Counted from the first letter of the stretch, positions 25,681-37,420 are shown. The stretch is 64,000 bases of DNA from Hexactinellida sp. DTS-2022 (GCA_028753945.1 JAPNXP010000004.1:2976001-3040000), one strand, 5' to 3'. Translations and numbers: made by a program. Notes: generated by a model from the letters alone, not told the origin.

Positions 25681-26123
25681 CTCTTGATATCATGTTCCTA
25701 ACTTCCTATATAATTATAATGCAATTCTCAGGTCTGTCATTACTATCTATTGAGATAAAGATCTGTCGGCTAATAATCAATGGCCTATAAGTAATCCATG
25801 TTTCGGAGTAGTAGTAAGGTCTTATATAACGAAGGTCACGGGCGGGGAGTGAGTTTTTGAACCTTGAAATTGACATTTTTGAATTCAGCGCCCAAAGATT
25901 GTGTTAGATACCAAATTTAGTGACTAAACATACAGAATTGACCATATTTTCAGTCATACAATGTTCAGCCTACGCATTTTTGACTGTGGTTTGGCTTTGT
26001 CGAGGCCGGTATTAATATAGTAGTCCGTGGTATTGTAGCCAAGCAATGTGGTGAGAGAGAAATAAGATAATAAACTAGTAGTTAGATAAATTAGATATCG
26101 TGTTTCTTAGGAAGCTTTTTAAG

Positions 26124-26255
26124 CTTCCAGAATATGTGTACTTATCCCAAATTACACAAGTTTTATAAACTTCCAGAATGAGTGCACTTGTCCCAAATTA
26201 CACAAGTTTTATAAACTTCTAGAATGTGTGCACTTGTCCCAAATTTCGATGACTC
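26124..26255 (+). repeat. 46-bp tandem repeat, nearly three copies
   Basis: CTTCCAGAATATGTGTACTT (26124) recurs in altered form at 26170 and 26216. The period is exactly 46 bp, and the third copy stops after TTGTCCCAAATT. Confidence 0.9.
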
Positions 26256-26330
26256 AGTTTTGTGCGACAAAGATTTACAACTTACAACTATAAATACCAC
26301 ATGAAATATGCAAAAGTAATTACAGCTATA

Positions 26331-26514
26331 ATGGATTCTTCAGAAAGAATCTATATTGAATTCATTGAACAGATGCAAAAAGAACACGAGGAAAAAAATG
26401 AGCATGATGGAAGAGACATGTAAGATGATTGATGAACATAAAGCGTATCTGGATATGAAAAGGGCGGAATGGGAAATCGAGAAAAAGCTTTTAAAAATAT
26501 ATTACGAAAATTAA
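26331..26514 (+). pseudogene. Short broken frame with coiled-coil character, unrecognised
   Basis: An ATG at 26331 opens a frame rich in Glu and Lys (SERIYIEFIEQMQKEHEEK). A 1-nt shift around the A7 run near 26392 moves into a second frame (MMEETCKMIDEHKAYLDMK) that ends at the TAA 26512-26514. Together they would give about 60 charged, helical residues. This resembles the charged coiled-coil tails of accessory DNA-binding proteins of some DNA transposons (Harbinger-like Myb proteins are one example), but that is a weak likeness. It lies just outside the fold-back and no element ends were found around it. Confidence 0.3.
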
Positions 26515-27259
26515 AACAAACGATAATACGATTGGAGGATATGGATTCAGAATAAGTGTAGAATTATTTAATAAAAAGAAGAGTATTCGACTTTAGTTTG
26601 TATGTGTTTTTTGTTATTTCATAAGATTAAATAAAGTTGTGTTAGTAATATATTAATTAATTGTATGAATTAATATATCAATAAGGGAAAATACGTATAG
26701 CTAGACTAGATCTACATGAGTTATGGTCATTTCGCATAGAAGCTTTAACTCACAAAGCCAATTATCGTTCACTTAGACAGTTTGATGTAATTATGGAGAG
26801 GATAGAGGTGTGGTTAAAGCTACCTAAGAACAACACATGCGTTCTATTTTGACTTTATATTAGACTTATTCTATTAGTATACTAGTTTAATGATTATTCC
26901 AACGAATCAATTCTATATTATTAATTAAAGTCGTGTAATACTAATTCTCTTTTCACATAATTTTGTATGAATTATTTTATTAAACTTTATAACTGGATAC
27001 TATTATCTGATCAAAGCGATGGGAATACGATCACTACCTTGCCAAGGGTATTCAGTGCAAGAGATTCGTTGATCTGAAATAGAAATATCTCCAAACCATT
27101 AGTATACGTTGAAAACCGAATCTATTAATATACTAATAAGACATGTTAGATACTATATTTTTACATGTATAAAATAATTATAAATATGACTTGTTAGCTA
27201 TTTCAATTATTTAATTAAAAATAACTGAATATATAGAATTATTTGTAATACAATATCAA

Positions 27260-27435
27260 TGTGGGTCAAAATCCTACGCTCTTGACTACCTTGGGATTTT
27301 GACAAGCAACATGGATTCGCTATTAGAATTTTATACTATGCGTCAAAATCCAACCTTCTTTTATAGTGGGATTTTGACCCGCGCCATGGATACGCTATTA
27401 TGATTTTTCATTGCGGGTCAAAATCCCACGAAACA
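27260..27435. repeat. Repeats of GGGTCAAAATCC / GGGATTTTGACC in alternating orientation
   Basis: Four to five copies of the GTCAAAATCC word occur in both orientations, with CATGGAT and CGCTATTA repeated between them. It is probably a small fold-back fragment; no target duplication was found. Confidence 0.55.
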
Positions 27436-28108
27436 GGCCTTTTCACCAAATTTGTGAACCGTGACCATGGATTAAGGGAAGGCCTTTGATAAATAGGTTA
27501 TTTATCGTAATGTATATTTCCTAAAACTACAATAATTTTTGAGATAATAAGATAATTTAGCACTTAATTCCTTATGAGGTAATACACTCAAAAATTATTG
27601 TAGTTAGGCATATATAATGTATTATAATGAATAGGAAGTTATCTATTGCGGATAGATCAGTACTAACCTAGTTTACATAAAATAGATAGTTTTGAGTTAT
27701 GGCTCATTTTAGGAAATATTCATTTCCCTGGCAACCGAGGAATGTGTCAACATTCCATTTATAATTTCGATATATTTCATTTAATTAGTTATGGGCATCA
27801 TAATGTTCCAATTTTATACATTTATAACGCGTCTAACTATGTTAAAAGCAGGCTATAAAAACACGATAATACCTACCAAAATTAGCGATTATGTAATCAA
27901 ATTATGACATAGCTCAATTCTGAAGGGTGCTATGTATACCTTGATACCATTTTCCTATATAATTATAGAACATTTATGAGGTCTATCACTACTTGTTATT
28001 TAGATAACGATAAATAACCCATTTATCAATGGCCTTCCCTTAATCCATTGTCACGGTTCACAAATTTGGTGAATAGGCCTTATATAACGTAGGTCACGAC
28101 TCATCTAA
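27436..28108. repeat. Fold-back family Y, copy 3, left arm internally deleted
   Basis: The right arm ends GCCTTATATAACGTAGGTCACG and is nearly complete. The left arm keeps its outer part (ACCATGGATTAAGGGAAGGC) and then jumps to the inner arm near 27510, so several hundred base pairs are missing on that side only. Confidence 0.75.
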
Positions 28109-28408
28109 TTCTGAATTCATTTCTAGTTTCCAGATTCGTGTTTTAAAATTAACTCTGTAATTATACGTATTCATTCATAAGGATTCTCCGAAGATAAAAT
28201 ATGATGATTGCGTAATCTAAATATCAGAAAGTTATATTGGACTATCCTGGACCAAAAGCTTTTTGCTATGAAATGATTCATTGGATATGCTAATATGAAA
28301 ATAATACCATTTCAAATTGACGAAAGTATTATCTTCGACTATCATATTGCGTGTCACCGATTTCGTTGTGTACCCCATATTATCACTCATTATTGGTTGG
28401 CACTTTTA

Positions 28409-28860
28409 CTGTGCCGACTATACTTTAGTATAGTGTCCCAGTATTGGAATCACTGCCTTAACGATATTATTACTGTGCCGACTATACTATAGTATAGTGG
28501 CCCAGTATTGGAATCACTGCCTTTATTATTATTATTACTGTGCCGACTATACTATAGTATAGTGGCCCAGTTCCAATCTTACTGCCTTTATTATTATTAT
28601 TACTGTGCCAACTATACCATAGTATAGTGGCCCAGTTCCAATCTTCTGCCTTTATTATTATTATTACTGTGCCGACTATACTATAGTATAGTGGCCCAGT
28701 TCTAATCTTAGTGCTTTGGTTAGTAATTATTATTATTATTACTGTGCCGACTATACTATAGTATAGTGGCCCAGTTCTAATCTTACTGCCTTGGTTATTA
28801 TTATTACTGTGCCGACTATACCATAGTATAGTGGCCCAGTTCTAATCTTACTGCCTTGGT
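28409..28860 (+). repeat. Array of seven hairpin units (family H end, amplified)
   Basis: Seven copies of ACTGTGCCGACTATACTAT plus the palindrome ACTATACTATAGTATAGT start near 28410, 28472, 28535, 28598, 28664, 28740 and 28805. Spacing is about 62-75 bp. Each is followed by a short CCAGTTCTAATCTTACTGCC segment and a TTATT microsatellite. The intervening segments are near-identical, so this is a tandem repeat and not a CRISPR array. It feeds directly into the body of family H at 28885. Confidence 0.9.
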
Positions 28861-31800
28861 TATTATTATTATTATTATTATTGGTCCGTATTACATCCAC
28901 AGAACAGAGTTTAATTAACTAAGAACTAAAATTTTCAGGATATGTGTCTCATGGGTTACAGATGTGCACCTGGGGTCACGATTTTTTATTACATTTTTTT
29001 GGACACATTTTTGCAACTGTTTAATATTTGAAAAAGAACAATAAATAGTGCGAGAATATTTAATTTATATGCATTCGATAGAGAATTAAATTCTACACCT
29101 TTTCACAGTGCACGAATTTTTAAATTGGGTTTCGTTTGTGCCACAATGGAGTTGCAAGTTTCCTTTGTTTACTGACACTTCAGTTCAATTGAAAGTGTTA
29201 AATCCAATTCTATTGTTTCACCTTGCGATAATTCTAGTGATTCAACTTGTGAGATCGAGTAGGCTTCTATTTTATAATTGAAAACTAAGGTTCTACATTC
29301 AATAACAACGACAGATTATGTGATTATATTTATTTCTGCTCAGAATATTCTTGCACAATGGATACATGACGAATTTAATTCTAATTAATTCGCTCTGTGT
29401 TTAACTTATAGAGATGGTTCCAAATAGATTAGTGGGGTTATCGAGTGCGCTGAATTCAAATATGATAGTGAAATTTAATTTAAATTAATAATAAATGCAA
29501 ATAATTGAACTTAATTTATTTTGCTGTACATAATAATGGTGTTAAATTATTAATAAATTAATAATTGTTTATATTGATTTGATAAATAGCATTAATCTCA
29601 GAGAGTATTCAAGACAGAGACAAACTTCCAATTTATCAATTGATCCTTATGCCACGTAACACCTCTACAAATGTGTCTTGACACCTTGAGGTGTTGATGA
29701 CATCGTAAAAAAAATGTGTTTTCACAATTTTGTGAATTATATAATTCAAATGGGTCGGTTGGTTTTGGGTGATCGCCCAACACGCACATAAAAAATGCTA
29801 ACTCATCACCTATTACATTGACTGAAAACTTGAATAACTCTGAAATGAAGTGAGCTAAAACGAAACTTCGACCACTCTAATGGTCGTTGCCTTCCGATAT
29901 ACCTCTCTGAAATTATTTAACACCTTCATGGTGATGATGACTTAGCGAAAAAAAAATCCAAAATTGCAGCCTGTGCCGACAGCATGTTCCTTTGGAGGCA
30001 CAATCAATACACAACCTCCAAAATATAGTGCCACCAAAGGAACATGCGTCGGCACAGCTGCAATTTTGGATTTTTTTATTTTCCTTCCGTATCCTCTCCA
30101 CAGAACAGAGTTTTATTAACTAAGAGCCCAAATTTTCAGGATATGTGTCTCATGGGCTAAAGATGTGCACCTGGGGTCACGATTTTTTATTACAAATTTT
30201 TGGGTTCATGTTTGCACCTGTTTAATGCTAGAAAAAGAATAAGAAATAGTGCGCGAATAACTAATTTATATGCATTCGATAGAGAATTAAATTCTACACC
30301 GTTTCACAGTGCACGAATGTTTAAATTTGGTTTCGTTTGTGCCACATATGAGTTGCAAATTCCCTTTGTTTACTAACACTTCAATTCAAATCAAAGTGTT
30401 AACTCTAATTCTATTGTTTCAACTCGTTATTATTATATTAATTCAACTTATGAATCGAGTAGGCTTCTAATTTCCAATTGAAAAAAAGATTATATATTTC
30501 ATAACAACGACAGATTATGTGATTATATTTACTTCTGCGAGAATATTATTGCACTGTTAAAATACTGATGTAATTAATTATAATTTGATAGCCAAATTAA
30601 TTAATTAATTATTTATGACAAAATAATTAAACTTAATAAATATAAGTTGACATTGAAATTGGTGTTAAATTATAAATAATATTATTAATTATTTATACTA
30701 ATTAATTAAATATCATAAATCTCAGAGATCATAGAAGATAGAAACAAACTTTCAATTTATCAATTGGTCCTTATGGCACGTGCCACCTATACAAGAGGGT
30801 CTTGACACCTTGAGGTGATGATGACATAGTTAAAAAAATGTGTTTTTACAATTTTGTTAATTCGATATTTAAAATGGGTTAGTTGATGTTGGGCGATGAC
30901 CCAACCTCACATAAAAAATGCTGAGTCATCAGCTATTATATTCTACTCAAACTTGAATATCTCTAAAATGAAGTGACTAAATGGAAAATTCCACCACTCT
31001 AAGGGTCGATGCCTTCTGTAACACCTTTTTGAAATAATTTAACACCTTCATAGTGATGATGACATGGCGAAAAAAAATTCAAAAATTGCCGCATGTGCCG
31101 ACAGCATGTTCCTTTGGAGGCACTATCAATAAACCACCACCAATTTATAGTGCCACCAAAGGAACATGCGTCGGCACATGCTGCAATTTTGGATTTTTTT
31201 TACTGTGCCGACTATACTATAGTATAGTGGCCCAGTATTGGAATCCCTGCCTTTATTTATTTTTTTCTATATATTTTCTCCGTAGACGGTGCCCTGGACA
31301 GAGCTTTATAGTTGTTGGGTTGAAACTTGGCATGTAGGTGCGATGGGACCGTCTAATTTGCACCTGGGGTTACAATTTTTGATTAACAAATTTTTGACAC
31401 ATTTTTGACACCTTTCAAAATTTGTCTGGTCCATAACTCAAAATATGTTTTATAAACCCCAAAATTTTATTTCAAATTTGGATTCACCATAAAATTCTGC
31501 GTCTGATGGGAGAACTCTATTGATTCAACTCGCTATAATTATATTGTTCAACTTATAAATTCCAGCTGGCTTCTATTTAATTGTAGCATTACTATACAAT
31601 GGATTAAATTAAATTAATTTATATAAGGAATTTGTTGACTTTACTCAACTCACCGTGGATGTCATTGCTAAAATATATAACTAATAATATAATTTATTAT
31701 CAATACATAATGAATGAATGGCATTAAACTCTTGATGGTTATAATAGAAACAAACTTCAAATTTATTTCCGTTCCTTGTCTCGGACCAAATAACAGCTGG

Positions 31801-31883
31801 TTTTTGACACCCTGAGGCGTTGATGACTTGGCGAAAAAAAATCCAAAATTGCAGCCTGTGCCGCAGCATGCTCCTTGGAGGCC
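28861..31883 (+). repeat. Tandem ~1.1-1.2-kb copies of family H
   Basis: Unit one (about 28885-30089) and unit two (about 30090-31200) share CCACAGAACAGAGTTT, TTCAGGATATGTGTCTCATG and GTGCACCTGGGGTCACGATT near the start, and end in a palindrome with TGTGCCGACAGCATGTTCC. A third, more diverged unit starts at 31200 with the ACTATACTATAG hairpin and is cut by the Ginger element at 31884, resuming at 37228-37309. No coding capacity is seen. Confidence 0.75.
29945..30075. repeat. Terminal palindrome of family H unit one
   Basis: AAAATCCAAAATTGCAGC and TGTGCCGACAGCATGTTCC are mirrored by GGAACATGCGTCGGCACA and CTGCAATTTTGGATTTTT around a short loop. A second copy lies at 31068-31200. Confidence 0.85.
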
Positions 31884-32344
31884 TGTTTCGACGTATTTTG
31901 AGTACCGTCGTATTTTGAGTACTTTTCAGTACCGAAACCATGGATAACCAATTTATCGAAGGATTTTAAGTACTGTCGTATTTTGAGTACTGGCGTATTT
32001 TGAGTTTTTGAGTATTTTTTCTATTCTATTTATTCTATTTTTTGTATTCTATTCTATCTATTCTATTTTCTATTAGTATTTTTTCCTAATACAAATTATG
32101 CTGTGATATTTTGAGGCGCTCTGATAGACTGAGACGCCACTATAAATGCAATTTCCGAACTCATTTTACAATTTATCTTTATTATTTTAGATAATATTTC
32201 TTTCTGCTCCAGGTATCTTTCAAAGTATTGTAATATACTATTCCATACGGTCTGAACATGTTTACTGTTAATACGATCCGATCAGATTAAATAAATGTGG
32301 AATACTAAACCCAAGTCAAAACTAAACATAACTATACATATATC

Positions 32345-32523
32345 CAGGGCAGGATTTACCCTTGAGTGGCCTGAAGGCTGAACCACAGAAGTGGCCCGAA
32401 CATGATCGACATTGGTCGGTAGTGGTCCTGTAGTGGCCCATTGGTCCTTTAGTGTCCTGTACATTGGTCCTGTAGTGGCCCGAAGGCTATAGCCTACTTA
32501 GCCTAATGGTAAATCCGGCCCTG
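32345..32523. mobile_element. 179-bp hAT-like miniature inside the Ginger element
   Basis: The ends are CAGGGCAGGATTTACC and GGTAAATCCGGCCCTG, with perfect 8-bp duplications CATATATC (32337-32344, 32524-32531). The interior is repeated GTAGTGGCCC-type blocks. Confidence 0.93.
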
Positions 32524-33133
32524 CATATATCATATATGCTTATACAATACTATAACAAGGTTTGCAATGCGAAATCAGCAGAAATGTATTACAAAATACA
32601 CTATATTAATGATACAATTTACAAAAGCATATACAAAAATTAATGACTAGAGGGAAGAATTATTAGTCAGCCTGTAAATACACACAACTTAGACAGGAGA
32701 TATACAATACAACAGCTACACTATACCAGTACCGCTATAGCCTAGCTGATAATACTCTCCTATTCCTAAGCTGGTGGTGAATTCCAGATAGCAGGTACTC
32801 ATATAGCGTAACTATTGTAATTATAATATTAAACTATAGAAACGGACACTCTCAGCTGAAATAATTAATTAATTAAAACTCAACTGATATTATTTGTGTT
32901 TCGTCCCGGCTTGGACTCGTCAGTTGCGTTGCCTTTCCCGCAATACACTTTAGATGGTTGAGTGTTGGTGTAGTTTTCTGTCGCGTTTTCGCCACTGGGA
33001 CATGCCGTTGCAGGTCGCGTTTCCATTATCTGGGCTCACCATGATAGGGATTGCGTTGCCTGAATAGCCTCTAGCAGAGGTCCCACAGGGTTCGATGTAC
33101 CTTGTCTTTGAGCGCTTTCGAAAATAGGAGGAG

Positions 33134-34401
33134 TTATTCAGACGAGTGCAGTGTGTAGTATACTGTATTGACTGTTCCGATGAATGAAGAATTGGGGTAT
33201 AATTCGAGTGGTGATTCGCGTATGCTGTCAAATTTATAGAATTGGTTGTCGAGGCGAATTAGTGAGTACAAGTGATTTGAGAGATGGATCGAGAGGCCGG
33301 CTAACTCATACCGCAATAGTTTGTTTTTGTGATTGATGGTAAAGTGGGTATTGATGTCAGGTAGTAGTAGACTAGACTTAGGAAGGTGCCCAATTTCAAT
33401 GGTGAGAAGTGGAGGGATAGAATCAAATTGGCTGGAGCTTATTTCAAACTTATCGGTGTGACTACAACCACATTTATTGCATTTTGATGGGAGTAGTTTG
33501 GCACATATTGAATGCTCGATGTTAGTGATAACAGAACCGATTATTCCAAGCATACAGGTCCAGGTGAATGTGCTATGACATTGATGGCAGTAGAAGGTGG
33601 ATGTGTATTTGTCGTTGCAGAGGTTAAGACTTTGTAGGTATTTAATGGTTGTACACTCAGAGCCGTAAAAGTTGTATTGTTCCATCAGGTCAGAGTATGT
33701 AGTCTGCATTCCAATCGTAGCAATGAAGTCTCTGAGCTTATCAAAATTAAACTCATTGACAAGGGTCATAAGTTCATGGAATTTCGCATCAGATGGTGTA
33801 GACCCGAGTATTCCGCAAGATTCAATTATCTTCTCCTTAAACAGACTTAATATGGCGATGATATTGTCGAGGGGGCAGGTGTTAGTTTGTGCAATGTTAT
33901 TATATTCCCCTTGCCATGTTGGTAAATGAAAGTCATCTCGTGTTAACACTCTATTTTCCGAGTTTGTCTTAGGAGGTGATTCTAGAGTGATTTGAATCAC
34001 TTCTTCGGGGAAAATCATCAACATCACCACTGGTAGAAGGACAGCGAAGGGGTAGTCTCGTTCCCATTTATCCCGTGGTATGTTGGCACCAAATTCAGCT
34101 TGGGCATATTCGTCATACCATAAGGCAACGCTATGTCCTATTTGCTGCTTGAACTCGGAGCTTATTTCGGGTCTTGAACTGTATTCAAAAAGAATATCCA
34201 ATGACCTTAATGTTAAAGCTTTTGTTGCGAGTTTTCTATTAAGTGGTGAAATGTACGTGCATGTTTGTAGAGCTGAAATGACCTCTGATTTGAGCGAATT
34301 GAGTTTTTCTGATAGTATTTCTGGTGTCATTATACTCTGTTCATCCATATCTCCGAATGTTTCTTCAGTTGCGCCCAATCAAAGCTCATCGATTACTTCT
34401 C
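33134..34401 (-). pseudogene. USP-like cysteine protease domain, last exon of the Ginger gene
   Basis: The 414-residue frame (34378-33134) has a Cys box NTCPLDN (Cys about residue 168), two CxxC pairs (YCHQCH ~264-267; CNKCGC ~300-305) and a His box NHLYSLIRLDNQFYKFDS (His about 369, Asp about 384). This matches the Cys/His architecture and internal zinc finger of ubiquitin-specific proteases (family C19). Except for the TGA at its start it is fully open, and its splice acceptor is in phase with the integrase exons, so I infer a fusion protein and not a separate gene. Other Ginger families are recalled to carry OTU- or Ulp1-type proteases; USP would be a variation on that theme. Its substrate is unknown. 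Confidence 0.75.
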
Positions 34402-36955
34402 CTAAGTTATCAAATGACAAACAATTAGGTTAAGTTCTACCCAAAATTTAAACGGTTTTAAAATTACAAATGGTTTGCATTCGCATGAGACGCTCTCCTG
34501 GTGTCTATATGTTTTAAGGAACTAAATTCTCCCGTCATAACGAAATGCTTGAGACCCCTTCTCGGTTTCAATTCGTATTTAGTCGAGTAAATCGATTACT
34601 TGCATCAAATAATCACATATGTTGCTGGAAATTTTATATTCAAAATGAGCATGCTCGATTACCCCAGTGGAGTGTAGTTTTTTGTTCGATTATTCACTAT
34701 CATTATTTCAGATTGGTACCCGAGTTTTATAATGCGAAACAAAGTGTGACACACACATAAAGAGGCAGACAGAAATGAGACATATATTAAGAAATAATAA
34801 TATACATCAATTATAGTAACTTATTCGGGAATATCTCAGGAATATTAGTTTGCATTATATTAAGGGAGATCAAGATTATTCTACTCACCAGATTGTATGT
34901 TGACATATTTAGGTTTTCTCGCTGTTGATCTCCTATGTCCATAAGCTGGTGGTTTAACCTATCGAAGTTATATATATTCATACATAAGTATACAAGAGGA
35001 CGTATTTGACCCTGCTAATAATAGTTTACTGAATAAGTAATCAACAACTTTAACTTACCTACTTTGATATATTTCTGCCGATACTTTCGTGACAAGTGAA
35101 TTTGAATCTTTATCGTTTTGTCACTAGCAGGATTTTTCTGTGTAACTAGATGGCTAGGAGTTACTTCGGAAACCGTATATGGACCAAGAAACTTTTGTTC
35201 GTTTTTCGTCCCAGGTAGTTTCTTTGATTTCTTGATATTCTGAACAAGAATCAAATCACCTTCCTCAAACTCAGATCTATTTCACAATGTAATATAATCA
35301 ATTACGTAATAACAGAATAATTTATGTTATTATTTACAAAATAGTAGAAAGTATATTTCAATAACATCCGGGTTTAGTTCCAATTTAAGTAAGCAAATCA
35401 CAAACAAATATCACTACCTATTACGCTTGACTTTGCGATCGAAAATATTCTTTTGGATTTTTTGCTCTTTCATGATGTTGTTCCGCGCTGACATTCTTTC
35501 ACTAGAACGATTATCTTCAATCTGATCTTTCCATTCATCTTCAAAGTCAGGTAATTGAAAAGGACATAGTGTTTCCATTGGTAAATCGTTCGTCTAGAAA
35601 CGTAAATAATAACTGGAATTAAAACTTCTATGGATCCAGTCTGGAATTGACGCTAAAATATTAATTTTAAAATGTGTAATAATAGAATATAAATTAGTAC
35701 CTACCGGTTCTTCATCATCAAAAAAATCATTTTGTTGATCTTGAGTATCCTCATGAGCTCCAGATATCAAGTTCAGAAGGGGGAATGGATCGCACTCTCT
35801 TCCAAACATGAGTCGAAATGCTGTGGAGCCTGTTGCTCTCTTGAACTGAGTGTTGATAGCAAATACAGCAGATTGAAGCTTGTCTGGCCACTCAGCATCC
35901 TTTTCGAATTTCATTTTATTGATTTTGCTAATGAAATAAATACGTAGTAATAAATTGGAATTCACTAGTGAAAACTGAATTTAACTTACGTTTTGAGGAT
36001 TTTGTTGTGCGCTTCTACTAGTCCATTACTTTGAGGGTGGTAGGCGGTGGTCTTACGAGCAACCACAAACTTAGTTTGATAGCATACAATAACTAGTATG
36101 TGGTGAAATCCAAAGGAGTTTGCCGGCATGTCACATACAAAGTCGATTCCACAATGTTTCCAAGGTTCTTCAGGTGGTGAAATGGGTTGAAGTTCTCGTT
36201 GAGGTTGGGGTGGGAGTGAAGCAGTTATTTGACACTGATGACAGGTTTTGATCTAGGTATAAACTTGACTAAAAATACTGGCAATAGTTTTAAATAATTG
36301 ATCACAATTGCTTACATAATTTTCAACGTCTTTGTATAATCCCATCCAAGTGTACTTAGAGCGAATAGCATGAATCGTGGTTCGCATTCCAGCATGGGTT
36401 ACATCATGGTGGTACTGAATAATCTCCAAAACTTCAGATTGAGTTGGTAGTTGGAGGAATGTTTCTCTTCCGTTAGAATCGCGAACACAACGAAAAATTA
36501 ATATGAGATAACTAATTTTTCAGATTGTCAGAATTTCAAACCCAATTCTTGTGTTCAGATCAAAAATACTTACACGTATTTTTTTATTAATTAACTCGTA
36601 ATTCATCTATTAATTAATTAATAAGGGAACACAAACATGCATAAATGTTTGGAAGGGTTCGTTAAAATGTAACATTACGCCAACAAGTTAGGGGGTGACT
36701 AGTAAATGTGGAGAAATAAGGCTTGTGCAAAAAGCGTGACAAAAGAGAGGATTTTACGTATTACGCAGAACGGTTGCAACCATAAACAACTTTACAACGT
36801 AAAGAACAGCTAACCTTGAATAGTTTGTCTCCTTCTTCAACTCTATACACACTGCACTTACGAATGAAATTATTCCTCCTTTGCTTCTTCAACTCTGAAG
36901 GGATAGTTTTCTTCTTCAGATATTCACGAATTTGCTCGAGTTCGACTGTATCCAT
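33134..36955 (-). pseudogene. Ginger transposase: HHCC zinc finger, integrase core (one Asp block deleted), C-terminal USP-like domain
   Basis: The gene reads from the ATG at 36955. Proposed exons are 36955-36815 and ~36511-36316 (first junction uncertain), 36252-35990, 35927-35705, 35593-35419, 35276-35059, 34945-34890 and 34401-33134; all junctions from exon two onward have GT-AG borders and compatible phases. The HHCC finger is complete (HHDVTHAG, TIHAIRSKYTWMGLYKDV, then CHQC). The integrase core has GIDFVCDM and KTTAYHPQSNGLVEAHNK, but D and E lie only 43 residues apart instead of roughly 95-100, so the segment with the second catalytic Asp is missing. After it comes a GPY-type tail (KFLGPYTVSEV). 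Exon eight has an in-frame TGA at 34379-34381. The integrase would cut and join element ends; this copy should be inactive. Confidence 0.88.
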
Positions 36956-37420
36956 TATTTCAAATTGGGTTTGACAGGTAATTTCCTAAAGCAAATACAA
37001 AGTCAGTTAGTTAGTAAACACTTGAAAAAGTTTTTTAAATACGCATTCGAGCATTTACTTTGCAATAAAACACTGAAGTTAATTGTACATACTCAAAATA
37101 CGACAGTACTCAAAATACGATAGACTCAAAATACGACAGACTCAAAATACGTCGATAAATTGGTTATCCATGGTTTGGATAATGAAATGTACTCAAAATA
37201 CGACGGTACTCAAAATACGTCGAAACAGGCCTATCAATAAACAACCAACAAAATATGTGCCACCAAAGGAACATGCGTCGGCACAACTGCAATTTTGGAT
37301 TTTTTTAACGGGTCAAGCTTAAATCAATGTAATTATACAAGTTGAAACAATAGAATTAGATTGACTTGATCTTTTATTAGCATAATTTATTTAATCTAAT
37401 AAAATATTCCTACCTTATTA

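Larger units (their letters stand above)
16993..26029. mobile_element. Large fold-back element (X/Y) with nested insertions
   Basis: The left end CACGGACTACTATAATACCG (16993) is mirrored by the right end finishing GTAGTCCGTG (26029), flanked by 7-bp duplications GTATTGT (16986-16992 and 26030-26036). The outer arms are about 195 bp (to ~17188 and from ~25835); then come family Y arms with ACCATGGATTACTTATAGG on the left and the matching inverted arm on the right. The inner centre lies near 19015. Inserted in it are TA-flanked elements at 17195-17670, 17820-18382 and 18695-18956, and the 6.3-kb coding element at 19408-25680. Without these the element is about 1.5 kb and non-coding. Confidence 0.85.
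31884..37227 (-). mobile_element. Ginger-type DNA transposon with integrase-USP gene
   Basis: The terminal inverted repeats begin TGTTTCGACGTATTTTGAGT at 31884 and end with the complement at 37227. Both ends carry further TACTCAAAATACG repeats and a CCATGG about 55 bp in. Flanks are the 4-bp duplication GGCC (31880-31883, 37228-37231). Joining the flanks recreates the palindrome loop found intact at 30000 and 31120, which proves the insertion. TGTNR ends, a 4-bp duplication and a gypsy-like integrase are the hallmarks of Ginger elements. Length is 5344 bp. A 179-bp hAT-like miniature (32345-32523) lies inside. Confidence 0.92.

Noticed and set aside
28409..28860. Regular spaced palindromes looking like a CRISPR array
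   Set aside because: Spacers are near-identical TTATT microsatellite and CCAGTTCTAATC segments, the palindrome is a dispersed element end found singly elsewhere, and the context is eukaryotic transposons with introns.
32950..33231. 93-residue minus-strand frame overlapping the end of the USP exon
   Set aside because: It overlaps the end of the USP-like frame in another phase and shows no domain. A downstream exon cannot be excluded, but I see no supporting splice signal.
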